From assembly GCA_035533095.1 (NCBI GenBank), contig DATLUM010000040.1, forward strand, positions 1 through 64,000: a DNA stretch of 64,000 bases, written 5' to 3'. The position numbers and the translations under genes are program-made. Below are positions 44,656 to 53,333 of the stretch, in pieces (the stretch's first letter is position 1; each line of letters starts with the position of its first letter). The notes under the pieces are model-generated. The model was not told the origin of the DNA, made no database searches, and saw nothing but the letters and a program-made list of their open reading frames with translations. Origin of the DNA: Acidimicrobiales bacterium. GTDB lineage: Bacteria > Actinomycetota > Acidimicrobiia > Acidimicrobiales > Palsa-688.

Positions 44656-46032
44656 TTAGCGCCCTAGCCTCCCGGAGTGCTCCAAGAACATTGCGTACCG
44701 GGTGTCTGCCTCGAACGCCCAACGAGGGTCGGGCTCGACCACCCGGCCGGTCCGAGCCCATCGCTCCGCATCCTCGCCGCCGGCCTCCAGCCCTGCGGCC
44801 ACCCGCCCGAGGAACGCTGCGCCGCGAGCGGCGCCTTCGGGGTCGGCCGCGACGTGGGCCGGCAACCCGGTGACATCAGCCAGAGCCTGCACCCACCCAG
44901 GAACCTTTGTGCCGCCGCCGGTCAGCACGAGCCGCTTGCCTTTGACACCCGCGAGCTCGAGGTGGTGCCTCACGACGAAACCCGACGCCTCCCACGCGGC
45001 CCTGCGAACGGCGGCAGGCCCGTGGGTCAGGTTCAACCCGTGCAGCGAGGCTCGCATCCGCGGATCGTGGTAGGGCGTTCGCTCACCTCGCGGGTAGGGC
45101 GCCCACACCGGGATGTTTGCCGGGTCCAGCTGCCCGGATCGCTCCGACTGCTTCCGCCCGGCGGAGCCTCCCATCAGTCTCGAAGCCCAGTCCAGGAACA
45201 GCCCGCCGGCGTTGCTCGCACCCCCGACGATGTGGCCGCCCTTTGCGGAGCCGACGCACCAGAGGCCGGGCGCTGAAACGGGCTTGGGGACCACCGCCCA
45301 GACGATCAACGACGTCCCGCATATGACATGCACATCCCCCGCCTCGCTCGCACCGGCGACCAGTTGCTCGCACCACACGTCGACTGCGCCGGCGGCGAGC
45401 ACCGGTCCGTCGCGGCCCATCCGCCCGACCGCGGCGCCGGGCAGTTCGACCCGAGGCAACCTGGCAGGGTCGACCCCGAGCGACCCGCAGATCGACTCGT
45501 CCCATCCCGCCGGGCCGTACAGCGGCGACGACGTGAACGCCACGCCGAAGTCCACCGCCGGCGGACCGCCGAAGGCCTTGGTCGCGACGGCCTGGGCGTG
45601 CCAGTAGCCGGCCGCGTCGGGAGCGGCAACCGAGGTCCAACGCAGGAAACCCACCGCCTCGCCGCTTCCCTCGGGCCCCGCTGAGCCGACCCGCTCGGTT
45701 CCGCCCGGCGACCGGCCCCGGGCGTCGCCGTAAAGCAGCCCCGGTGTCAACGGCCGGCCGCGACGGTCGACGGCGGTCATCGAGGGCACCATGGCGGCGA
45801 TCCCGACCGCCTTCACGTCGAAGGATCCGAGCGCGGCGAGCGCCCGCTTGGGCCCCCGCCGCCAAGCCCGATCGGCGTCGTGCTCCATGAGCTCCGGTCC
45901 CGGGACGAGGATCTCGTGGGGGACCCGGGACCGGGCGAGGACGACGCCGTCCTCGTCGACGGCGACCGCCTTGACCGACGTGGTCCCGATGTCGATGCCA
46001 GCGGTGACTGTGCTCCTGGGCCCAGGGCTCAT
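44656..46032 (-). CDS. FGGY family carbohydrate kinase
   Basis: 458 aa from ATG 46032, with GAGG at good distance; an upstream ATG at 46122 would overlap the divergent gene. N-terminal phosphate loop AGIDIGTTSVKAVAVDEDG, ADP-binding RLVLTGGGTKVPGWVQALADV and 'GAARGAAFLGRVAAGL' are typical of xylulokinase-like FGGY kinases, which phosphorylate sugars or polyols. Among fatty acyl genes this is unexpected. Divergent neighbours encode a 2-hydroxyacid dehydrogenase and a class II aldolase, so a sugar-acid module is suggested. A TGAC palindrome lies in the shared promoter. Confidence 0.9.
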   Translation of the reverse strand: MSPGPRSTVTAGIDIGTTSVKAVAVDEDGVVLARSRVPHEILVPGPELMEHDADRAWRRGPKRALAALGSFDVKAVGIAAMVPSMTAVDRRGRPLTPGLLYGDARGRSPGGTERVGSAGPEGSGEAVGFLRWTSVAAPDAAGYWHAQAVATKAFGGPPAVDFGVAFTSSPLYGPAGWDESICGSLGVDPARLPRVELPGAAVGRMGRDGPVLAAGAVDVWCEQLVAGASEAGDVHVICGTSLIVWAVVPKPVSAPGLWCVGSAKGGHIVGGASNAGGLFLDWASRLMGGSAGRKQSERSGQLDPANIPVWAPYPRGERTPYHDPRMRASLHGLNLTHGPAAVRRAAWEASGFVVRHHLELAGVKGKRLVLTGGGTKVPGWVQALADVTGLPAHVAADPEGAARGAAFLGRVAAGLEAGGEDAERWARTGRVVEPDPRWAFEADTRYAMFLEHSGRLGR

Positions 46033-46052
46033 TGCCACATCCTCGCGAAATA

Positions 46053-46066
46053 TGACACGAGCGTCA
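46053..46066. promoter_or_regulatory. TGAC-N6-GTCA site between kinase and dehydrogenase operons
   Basis: TGAC-ACGAGC-GTCA in the 46-bp gap between divergent genes. With its TA prefix the 16-mer 46051-46066 is identical to the one at 57244-57259 on the other strand. Both operons begin within 35 bp, so one bound dimer could control both. Confidence 0.6.
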
Positions 46067-46078
46067 CAGTAGGACAGG

Positions 46079-47071
46079 ATGTTCGTCGTGGATGGAAAAG
46101 ACCGGCCGAAGGCATTGGTCACGGCCCCGCTGCGGGGAGAGGGCTTTGCTCGGCTCCAGGATCTGGCCGACGTCGTCTACGACCCCTGGATCGACCAGAA
46201 CCCGCTTCGCATGTACTCGTCCGCCCAGCTTGCCGAGCGAGCGGCATCGGAGAAGGCGGACATTCTCGTGGTGGAGGCGGACATCGTAGGGAGGGAGGTC
46301 TTCGAACGCCCGCTGATGGCGGTCGCCGCCACCCGAGCGGATCCCGTCAACGTGGACATCCCGGCCGCGACGGCGGCGGGAGTGCCGGTTCTGCGCTGCC
46401 CCGGCCGCAACGCCGACGCCGTCGCGGAACTAGCTGTCGCGTTCATCTTCGCCCTCAACCGCCACATCGCCTCTGCCGACGCCGACGTGCGCGCCGGCGA
46501 GATCTACCGGGACGGCAGGATCCCCTACCAACGCTTCCGGGCGTGGGAACTGTCGGGGCGGACCGCCGGCCTGGTCGGCCTCGGTTCTGTCGGCCGTGCG
46601 CTGAGATGGCGGCTCGAGGGTCTCGGGATGACCGTGGTGGCCCACGATCCCTACAGCGACGAGGCGAAGCTTTCCCTCGAGGAGGTTCTCGCCAGGGCCG
46701 ACGTGCTGTCGCTCCACGCGGCGGTCACCCCCCAGACCACGGGAATGATCGGAGCCGACCAGTTCGCTGCCATGAGGGACGGGTCCCTCTTCGTCAACAC
46801 GGCACGCGCCCAGCTGCACGACACCGATGCACTCGTCGAGGCCCTGAGATCGGGAAAGCTCGCCGGTGCCGGGCTGGACCACTTCGTCGGGGAGCACCTG
46901 CCCGTCGACCACCCTCTCACGGCCATGCCGAACGTGATCCTGACACCCCATATCGGCGGCGCAACCTGGGACACCGAATGCCGCCAGGCGTCCCTCGTCG
47001 CCGACGATGTCGCCCGGCTGGTGGTGGGCGACAAGCCGTCCAACCTCGTGAACCCGGAGGTCTACGAATGA
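46079..47071 (+). CDS. D-2-hydroxyacid dehydrogenase (NAD-dependent)
   Basis: 330-aa member of the phosphoglycerate-dehydrogenase-like family. NAD-binding GLVGLGSVGRALRWRLEGLGMTVVAHDPY (in part); the substrate Arg is in FVNTARAQLHDTDALVEAL; the catalytic His is in LTPHIGGATWDTE. The Glu usually found in 'xxDVFxxEP' is changed, here AGLDHFVGEHLP, so the relay may differ. It reduces or oxidises 2-keto/2-hydroxy acids. ATG start with AGGA nearby. Overlaps the aldolase gene by four bases. Confidence 0.92.
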   Translation: MFVVDGKDRPKALVTAPLRGEGFARLQDLADVVYDPWIDQNPLRMYSSAQLAERAASEKADILVVEADIVGREVFERPLMAVAATRADPVNVDIPAATAAGVPVLRCPGRNADAVAELAVAFIFALNRHIASADADVRAGEIYRDGRIPYQRFRAWELSGRTAGLVGLGSVGRALRWRLEGLGMTVVAHDPYSDEAKLSLEEVLARADVLSLHAAVTPQTTGMIGADQFAAMRDGSLFVNTARAQLHDTDALVEALRSGKLAGAGLDHFVGEHLPVDHPLTAMPNVILTPHIGGATWDTECRQASLVADDVARLVVGDKPSNLVNPEVYE

Positions 47072-47724
47072 GGTTCGTGCAAGACGCCCCCTCAGCTGTC
47101 CTGCAGACCGCCAAGGACATGCTGCGCAAGGGGCTCGTGGAAGGGACGGCCGGGAACATCTCCGCCCGCCAGGAGGACGGCACCATCGTCATCACCCCGT
47201 CGTCGGTCGACTACGGGGAGATGCAGCTCGACGACCTGGTGGTCATAGACGGCGAAGGCAACACCCTGTCAGCCAAGGAAGGCCGATCGGCGTCCTCGGA
47301 GAAGCTCCTTCATCTCGCCTGCTACCGCGCCTTCGATGACGTCGGCTCGGTGATCCACTCACACCCTGTCCACGCAACGATGTTCGCCATCACCCACCAG
47401 TCCATACCCGCGTGTATCGACGAGTTCTCGATCTTCGTCGGCGGAGACGTGCGGTGCACCGAGTACGCCGCGAGCGGCACGCCCGACGTGGGGGAGCATG
47501 CTGTCAAGGCGCTCGAAGGGCGCGGCGCGGCCCTCATCGCCAACCACGGGATGGTGGCCGTCGGGCCCAAGCCGTCCACCGTCCTCCACATCACCGCGCT
47601 CGTCGAGCGCAGCGCGCAGATCGTCTGGGGGGCCAGGGTGCTCGGTGCCGTTCACCCTCTTCCAGAGCAGGTCAACGATCGCTTCGCGTCCATCTACGGC
47701 TACCTCCGGCAGAACCCACTCTGA
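47068..47724 (+). CDS. Class II aldolase/adducin family protein
   Basis: 218 aa from ATG 47068 (ATGA overlap). Family marks: GLVEGTAGNISARQEDG, metal-binding VIHSHPVHATMFA (HxH) and the later His in IANHGMVAVG. The family includes fuculose-1-phosphate and ribulose-5-phosphate aldolases/epimerases using zinc. With the divergent FGGY kinase this suggests cleavage of a phosphorylated sugar or polyol. The longer frame from 45880 is an artefact. Confidence 0.92.
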   Translation: MRFVQDAPSAVLQTAKDMLRKGLVEGTAGNISARQEDGTIVITPSSVDYGEMQLDDLVVIDGEGNTLSAKEGRSASSEKLLHLACYRAFDDVGSVIHSHPVHATMFAITHQSIPACIDEFSIFVGGDVRCTEYAASGTPDVGEHAVKALEGRGAALIANHGMVAVGPKPSTVLHITALVERSAQIVWGARVLGAVHPLPEQVNDRFASIYGYLRQNPL

Positions 47725-47727
47725 TCC

Positions 47728-48537
47728 ATGCCCATCCACTACGAGCTCGCCGACGACCACGTCGCGCTGATCGCTATCGACAGGCCGGAAGCCCGCAACT
47801 CGCTGGATCTCTACCACTTCCGCGATCTCGCCGATGCGTGGCGGCGCTTCCGTGACGAGGAGGAGGCGTGGGTGGCGATCATCACCGGCGTGGACGGGAA
47901 CTTCATGTCAGGTGCCGACCTGAAGACCTACATACCGCAGATCACCGCCCTGCAGAAGGAGATCTCCAAAGGCGAGGTGACCGAGATCGACGGGTGCCGG
48001 CTGCGAGACGGGACCGACGCGGTTCTGCGCAGCCTCACCGTCTACAAGCCCATCATCGCCGCCATCGACGGCCCGTGCGTCGCCGGCGGCATGGAGATGC
48101 TCGGGGGCGTGGACATCCGCATCGCCACGCCGAGGGCCAAGTTCGGTGTCATGGAGCCGAAGCGCGGCCTGTTCGCGGGAGGCGGGACCACGGCACGCCT
48201 GCCGCGGCAGCTCACCTATCCGGCTGCCATGGAGTTCCTTCTGACCGCCGAGGCCTTCCCTGCCGAACGGGCGTTGGAGCTCGGCCTGCTCAACGAGATC
48301 GTTCCTACCGAACGGCTCGCAGAACGCGCCCGGGAGTGGGCGGCACGGATCACAGCCAACGCCCCCCTTGCCGTTCAGGCGACCAAAGAGAGCGTCACCC
48401 GAGGTCTGGGCGTGAGCCTGAAGGAGGCCTACGACATAGAGAGCGAGCTCGCCGCCAAGGTGTTCTCCTCCGAGGACGCCAAGGAGGGGCCAAAGGCTTT
48501 CGCGGAGAAGCGGCCACCCCAGTGGAAGGGACGATGA
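47728..48537 (+). CDS. Enoyl-CoA hydratase/isomerase family protein
   Basis: 269-aa crotonase. Oxyanion-hole blocks: GVDGNFMSGADLKTYI and AIDGPCVAGGMEMLGGVDIRIATPRAKFGVMEPKRGLF (in part). C-terminal end 'EGPKAFAEKRPPQWKGR' is typical. It would hydrate an enoyl-CoA in beta-oxidation-like chain shortening. Three bases after the aldolase stop and overlapping the thiolase-like gene by four. Confidence 0.94.
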   Translation: MPIHYELADDHVALIAIDRPEARNSLDLYHFRDLADAWRRFRDEEEAWVAIITGVDGNFMSGADLKTYIPQITALQKEISKGEVTEIDGCRLRDGTDAVLRSLTVYKPIIAAIDGPCVAGGMEMLGGVDIRIATPRAKFGVMEPKRGLFAGGGTTARLPRQLTYPAAMEFLLTAEAFPAERALELGLLNEIVPTERLAERAREWAARITANAPLAVQATKESVTRGLGVSLKEAYDIESELAAKVFSSEDAKEGPKAFAEKRPPQWKGR

Positions 48538-50081
48538 CGGCCGAGCTGGACGGGCGCACGCCCTGCATCATCGGCGCCGCACAGAGGACCTGGCATCCCG
48601 GTAGCCAGCCTGCACCCGAGCCCCTCCAGATGTGGTCGGAGATGGTCCACGCTGCCGCCGAGGACACCGGAGTCGCTGCGGGAAAGGTGCTGGAGAAGAT
48701 CGGGGACCTCGCGGTCCTGTACTGCCAAAGCTGGCGGTACGACGACCCCCCGGCCCGGCTCTCCGACGCCCTGGGCATCGACCCCGCCCGCTCGCTGTAC
48801 TCGGGTATCGGCGGGACGACGCCTCACGTGCTCATCTCCGAGGCGTCGGCCGCCATAGCCGCGGGTGACCTGGACGTCGCGGTCGTGGTGAGCGCGGAGG
48901 CGCTCGAGACGATCCGCCAGTACAAGAAGGCCGGCGAGCGACCGGACTGGTCCTACCACGACCCCGTGAAGCGACCCTTCCCGTTCGAGGAGCCGTTCCA
49001 CCCGTCGGAGATCGCGCACTCCGTCTTCCAGGCGTGGCTGACATTCGCGGTCTTTGACATCGCACGGCGCGCCCAGCTCGGAATTCCGCCCGCCGAGTAC
49101 CGCCGCCAGCTGGGGGAGCTCCTTGCACCCATGACGGCCGTCGCGGAAGCGAACCCCAACGCGTGGTTCCGCCGCCGGCACACTGCCGAGGACCTCATCG
49201 AGCCGACTCCCGCCAACAGGATGGTCGGATATCCCTACACCAAGACCATGGTGGCGATCATGGACGTCGACATGGCCGCTGCGGTGGTTCTGGCGAGCGA
49301 GGAAGCAGCCGACGCGCTCGGCGTCCCACCCGAGCGGCGTGTCTACCCGAGAGGATTCGCGTACGCCACCGACCCGATCTACGTCGCCGAGCACGAGCCG
49401 TTGTGGGCGTCGCCGGCAATGGCCTCAGCGTCGGCCGCCGCTCTGAGTGCCGCCAGCGCAGGCGTCGACGACATCGCGCACTTCGACCTCTATAGCTGCT
49501 TCGGGAGCTCGTTGAACCTGGCGATCGACGCGCTCGGGCTGTCCCCTTCGGACCCCCGAGGATTCACCGTGACAGGAGGCCTGCCCTTCGCAGGCGGACC
49601 GGGCAGTGGCTACATGCTTCACAGCACAGCGGCGATGGTAGATGTCCTGCGCGGCGACCCCGGGTCGCTCGGAATGGTCAGCGGTGTAGGGATGCACATG
49701 ACAAAGCATGCTTTCGGTCTCTACAGCAGCGCGGCCCCGGATTCGATCGACTGGATCAGGGGAGCAGCCGGGGCACCGGGCTCGGCGCCGGCGTCCATCC
49801 GGCCGGCACGCCCGATCGAGAACTCGCACAGTGGTGAGGCGACGATCGCCGCCTACACCGTCGTCCACGCCCGTTCCGGCGAACCCGAATGGGGGCTCGT
49901 GGTCTGTGACATCCCGGGCGGTGCCCGCGCCTACGGACGGGTCGAGGATCCCGGTTTGCTGTCGGACATGGAATCCGAAGAGTGGGTGGGCACGGTCGTC
50001 CAAATGCAGTCCGGGGAGGCTGGCATCAACCGCGTGGTGTCGGTCGAGAGGGAAAGGATGTCAGCCCGTGCCGGTGCGTGA
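48534..50081 (+). CDS. Thiolase-like protein with extra C-terminal domain (TLP1 type)
   Basis: 515 aa from ATG 48534 (ATGA overlap). N-terminal thiolase-type fold (RTPCIIGAAQRTWHPG; HVLISEASAAIAAGDLDVAVVVSAEAL), SYSCFGSS-like block 'FDLYSCFGSSLNLAIDALGL', GGLPFAGGPGSGYMLHS. The last ~80 residues (TIAAYTVVHARSGEPEWGLVVCDIPGGARAYGRV, in part) are the additional domain of the thiolase-like protein 1 group. The usual N-terminal nucleophilic Cys of thiolases is not evident in HVLISEAS, so it may be an aldolase or a CoA-binding partner, not a classic thiolase. Confidence 0.87.
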   Translation: MTAELDGRTPCIIGAAQRTWHPGSQPAPEPLQMWSEMVHAAAEDTGVAAGKVLEKIGDLAVLYCQSWRYDDPPARLSDALGIDPARSLYSGIGGTTPHVLISEASAAIAAGDLDVAVVVSAEALETIRQYKKAGERPDWSYHDPVKRPFPFEEPFHPSEIAHSVFQAWLTFAVFDIARRAQLGIPPAEYRRQLGELLAPMTAVAEANPNAWFRRRHTAEDLIEPTPANRMVGYPYTKTMVAIMDVDMAAAVVLASEEAADALGVPPERRVYPRGFAYATDPIYVAEHEPLWASPAMASASAAALSAASAGVDDIAHFDLYSCFGSSLNLAIDALGLSPSDPRGFTVTGGLPFAGGPGSGYMLHSTAAMVDVLRGDPGSLGMVSGVGMHMTKHAFGLYSSAAPDSIDWIRGAAGAPGSAPASIRPARPIENSHSGEATIAAYTVVHARSGEPEWGLVVCDIPGGARAYGRVEDPGLLSDMESEEWVGTVVQMQSGEAGINRVVSVERERMSARAGA

Positions 50082-51255
50082 AGCCGTGATCGTCGACGTC
50101 GTCAGGACGGCGTTCGGGAAACGAAAGGGTGCCCTCGCCGGCTGGCACCCCACGGATCTGCTGGGGTTCACCTTGCGCCAGCTCGTCGACCGCAACAATC
50201 TGGACCCCGAGCTGCTGGACGACATCGTCTGCGGGTGCGTCACGCAGTCCGGCGAGCAAGGGTGCAACGTAGCCCGCAACGCTGTCGTGGCGGGTGGGCT
50301 GCCGTGGACGCTGCCCGCCACATCGGTCGACCGGCAGTGCGGTTCGTCGCAGCAGGCGCTTCACTTCGTGGCGGCCAGCGTCATCAGTGGCATGTACGAC
50401 ATCGCTGTGGCTTGCGGGGTCGAGTCCATGTCCCGGGCGCCCATGGCGTCGAACGCGAAGGGCGGGACCGGGCCGTTCTCCCCGTCGTTCATGGAAGCGA
50501 TAGACGGGAGGCTGTGGGCCCAGTTCCGGGTCGCCCAGCAGCTTGCAGACGAGGCCGGAGTCAGTCGCGAGGATATGGACGCGTTTGCGGTGCAGAGCCA
50601 CCGCCGCGCGGCCGAAGCGACGGCTTCCGGGCACTTCGCCCGCGAGATCCTTCCGGTCCCGATCAAAGCCGAGGACGGCTCGCTGACCGGAGACAGGCTC
50701 TCGTCCGACGAAGGGATCCGCACCGACTGCAGCCTTGAGGTCCTGGCCGGCCTGCCGCCGGCACAGTCGTGGGAGCCGGGGACCGCCGCTGGCATAACTG
50801 CCGGGAACTCCTCGCAGATGACCGACGGCGCCGCGGCTGCGATCATCGCAGATCGTTCGACTGCCGAACGCCTGGGCTTGCCCATCCGGGCGAGGCTCGT
50901 CCATTTCGCCGTGGGCGCCGAGGACCCCGTCCTGGTGCTCTCCGCTCCCAACCGGGTCACCCGGAAGCTGCTCGAGCGCTCCGGCATGAAGATCGACGAC
51001 TTCGACGCGATCGAATGCAACGAGGCCTTCGCCGCGATAGTGCTGCGTTGGGCGCGCGAGTTCGACCCGGACCCCGAGCTGCTGAACCCCCGTGGCGGAG
51101 CGATCGCGATCGGTCATCCTCTTGGGGCGAGCGGTGTCCGCATGACCGCCACCTTGCTGAACCACCTCGAGGCCACCGGGGGGCGCTACGGGCTGCAGAC
51201 GATGTGCGAGGGCGGCGGCCAGGCGAACTGCACTGTCATCGAACGCCTGCCGTAG
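50068..51255 (+). CDS. Acetyl-CoA acyltransferase (thiolase)
   Basis: 395 aa from GTG 50068, with AAAGGA upstream; it overlaps the preceding gene by 14 bases. The nucleophilic Cys is in SVDRQCGSSQQALHF, the conserved His in IAIGHPLGASGVRM, and the second Cys in LQTMCEGGGQANC. It cleaves 3-ketoacyl-CoA with CoA to give acetyl- or propionyl-CoA and a shortened chain. Similar to thiolases of actinobacterial sterol catabolism. Last gene of the operon starting at 46079. Confidence 0.95.
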   Translation: MPVREAVIVDVVRTAFGKRKGALAGWHPTDLLGFTLRQLVDRNNLDPELLDDIVCGCVTQSGEQGCNVARNAVVAGGLPWTLPATSVDRQCGSSQQALHFVAASVISGMYDIAVACGVESMSRAPMASNAKGGTGPFSPSFMEAIDGRLWAQFRVAQQLADEAGVSREDMDAFAVQSHRRAAEATASGHFAREILPVPIKAEDGSLTGDRLSSDEGIRTDCSLEVLAGLPPAQSWEPGTAAGITAGNSSQMTDGAAAAIIADRSTAERLGLPIRARLVHFAVGAEDPVLVLSAPNRVTRKLLERSGMKIDDFDAIECNEAFAAIVLRWAREFDPDPELLNPRGGAIAIGHPLGASGVRMTATLLNHLEATGGRYGLQTMCEGGGQANCTVIERLP

Positions 51256-51284
51256 GCAGCTGCGCCGGCGAGCCGAGGCGCCCC

Positions 51285-52523
51285 CTAGCGGTGGTCGAAG
51301 GCGACCTTGATCGCGCCGCTCCTCGCCTGATCCGCCAGCGCAGCGAACGCGTCGCGCCAGTCCTCGAGCGGGAAGGTGTGCGTGAGCATCGGCCTGATGT
51401 CGACGCGGTCGGCCCGCACCAGTTCCAGGTAGTGCTCCATCGCGTGCTGGCGCACACCCTCGACCTCTTCGATCCCGAAGGCGTTGGAGCCCACCCACGA
51501 CAGCTCTTTGAAGTACAGCGGGCTCCACTCCCAGCGCCCGGGCGCGTGGAATCCCGCCTTCACGAGGGTGCCCCGGGCGCGGAGCAGCCGGACGCCGACC
51601 TCGAGCGTCTCCGGCTTGCCGATCGTGTCGTACACAACGTCGATCCCGCCCGGGTGGCACATCGGCAGACCGGTGGTCCCGAGCACGAGCTTCCCGCCCG
51701 ACCACTTGGCCAGCTCCTCGATGATCTGCATCCGGTCGTTCGGTCTCATGACGATCGAGGCTCCAAACTTGGATGCCAGCTGGGCCTGCGCGTCGAACCG
51801 GGCGATCACCGCCACCTCGACGTCGGGGTAGAGCGCCCGAAGGATCGCCACCGCCGTCGAACCCAGAGCCCCGGCCCCGTAGACGAGCGCCTTGCCTCCT
51901 GCAGGAGGCGGGTGCCGGGTCACCGCGTGCAACGACACCGAGAAAGGATCTGCCAACACGGCATGCTCGTCGCTCACGTCGTCAGGAACGGGGAAGAGCA
52001 TGCGCGGGTGGGCCGGCATGAGATCCGCGTAACCACCGGTGGCGTCGCTCGAGAGTCCGGTGTGGATGCCCGTCGCTATGTCGCCAGCGGTGAAGTTGTG
52101 GCAGAGGCTGTAGTCGCCCACCTGGCAGGGCGGGCACAACGGCGTGACACCTCGGGGTTCGCACGACAGCCATGGGTTGAGCACGACGCGTTGACCCACC
52201 TCGAAACCGCGGGCCTCGGGACCCAACGACACCACTTCCGCGACCACCTCGTGCCCCATGACTTGCGGGAACGAGCAGAGCCCGGCCATCGCGTTGTCGA
52301 TATCCTCGTCGCCGAAGTCAAGCAGGGCCATCTTGGAGTCGGAGCCGCAGATCCCTGCCAGCAGCGGGCGGGTCACCACCCAGTCGGGGCGCAGCGGTCG
52401 TGTTTCGTCGACCTCCATCAACCGCATGGGGGTGGTCGTGAGATTCGCCAGCAGCCGGTTGTCGCCAACGCCACCCGGTGGGTTCCACGGCTCCGGGTCG
52501 ACACCGAAGAACAGCGCTCTCAT
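51285..52523 (-). CDS. Zinc-dependent alcohol dehydrogenase (MDR family)
   Basis: 412-aa medium-chain dehydrogenase. Catalytic zinc site AGICGSDS and GHEVVAEVV; structural zinc loop with Cys in SCEPRGVTPLCPPCQVGDYSLC; nucleotide-binding YGAGALGSTAVAILRAL. It would oxidise an alcohol to aldehyde or ketone, an earlier step than the aldehyde dehydrogenase at 21813 might use. ATG start, four-base overlap with the SDR gene. Last gene of the operon starting at 54533. Confidence 0.94.
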   Translation of the reverse strand: MRALFFGVDPEPWNPPGGVGDNRLLANLTTTPMRLMEVDETRPLRPDWVVTRPLLAGICGSDSKMALLDFGDEDIDNAMAGLCSFPQVMGHEVVAEVVSLGPEARGFEVGQRVVLNPWLSCEPRGVTPLCPPCQVGDYSLCHNFTAGDIATGIHTGLSSDATGGYADLMPAHPRMLFPVPDDVSDEHAVLADPFSVSLHAVTRHPPPAGGKALVYGAGALGSTAVAILRALYPDVEVAVIARFDAQAQLASKFGASIVMRPNDRMQIIEELAKWSGGKLVLGTTGLPMCHPGGIDVVYDTIGKPETLEVGVRLLRARGTLVKAGFHAPGRWEWSPLYFKELSWVGSNAFGIEEVEGVRQHAMEHYLELVRADRVDIRPMLTHTFPLEDWRDAFAALADQARSGAIKVAFDHR

Positions 52524-53323
52524 AGGGCACCTCCCGATGCGGCAACGCCCGGATTCGTGGCGATCGCAGAAGCGATACCGGCGATGTAGGAATCGATGTC
52601 GGCATCCTTACCGGTCACGATTGCCTTGAGGTCGGGCAGGTAGTGCTCGAACTGTTCGCCCGAGATGGCCTCCAGGATCCCGCTGGCGACGACGTCCGGT
52701 GGCAGCTTGGGAACCTCGAAAAGAGGTGGGTCCTCGCCTTCCCGATCCCAGATGTCCGTGTCTATCGGGCCGGGTTGGATCAGCCGGACAGCCACGTTCG
52801 ACCCGTGAAGATCGATGGCCATGGCTTCGCTCCAGCCGGTGAGCGCGAATTTGCTGGCGCAGTATGCGGCTTCGTGTGCGATCCCCAACCTTCCTCCCAT
52901 GCTCGCGACGTTGACTATGACACCCCCGGTGCCCGCCAGCATTCGCGGAAGCACCCGAAGCGTCATGCGCGCGGGAGCCAGGAAGTTGACACGCATCGTT
53001 TCCTCGATCTCTCCCGTCGTGAGCGAGGTGACGGCCCGGCGCTTCGGTACGGCGGCGTTGTTGATGACGATGTCGAGACCGTCGAAGGCCTCCCACGCCT
53101 CGTCGACGAGCGACTCGGCCCGATCCAGGTCTCCCAGGTCCGCGACCCACATCCGGGAACCAGACGCGCTCCGCTTGCAGTTCTCGAGCACCTCGGCGAG
53201 CAGCCCGGCCCGCCGGCCCACGATGCCCACTGTGGCTCCCTGTGCTGCCAGCAGGCGCGCGGTCGCAGCACCGATACCTGACGACGCCCCGGTCAGGAGC
53301 ACCCTGGACCCGGCTACTTGCAC
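52520..53323 (-). CDS. Short-chain dehydrogenase/reductase
   Basis: 267 aa from GTG 53323, with AGGAG six bases upstream. TGASSGIGAATARLLAAQG is the cofactor loop, NNAAVPKRRAV the NNAG-like block, and the catalytic Tyr/Lys are in SMGGRLGIAHEAAYCASKFAL (YCASK, in part). An oxidoreductase for hydroxy/keto intermediates. It begins 11 bp after the acyl-CoA dehydrogenase stop. Confidence 0.93.
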   Translation of the reverse strand: MQVAGSRVLLTGASSGIGAATARLLAAQGATVGIVGRRAGLLAEVLENCKRSASGSRMWVADLGDLDRAESLVDEAWEAFDGLDIVINNAAVPKRRAVTSLTTGEIEETMRVNFLAPARMTLRVLPRMLAGTGGVIVNVASMGGRLGIAHEAAYCASKFALTGWSEAMAIDLHGSNVAVRLIQPGPIDTDIWDREGEDPPLFEVPKLPPDVVASGILEAISGEQFEHYLPDLKAIVTGKDADIDSYIAGIASAIATNPGVAASGGAL

Positions 53324-53333
53324 CTGGGTCTCC

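Noticed and set aside
51247-51281. Short hairpins between thiolase and alcohol dehydrogenase genes
   Set aside because: Stems of five G/C pairs without a T-run are too weak to call a terminator.
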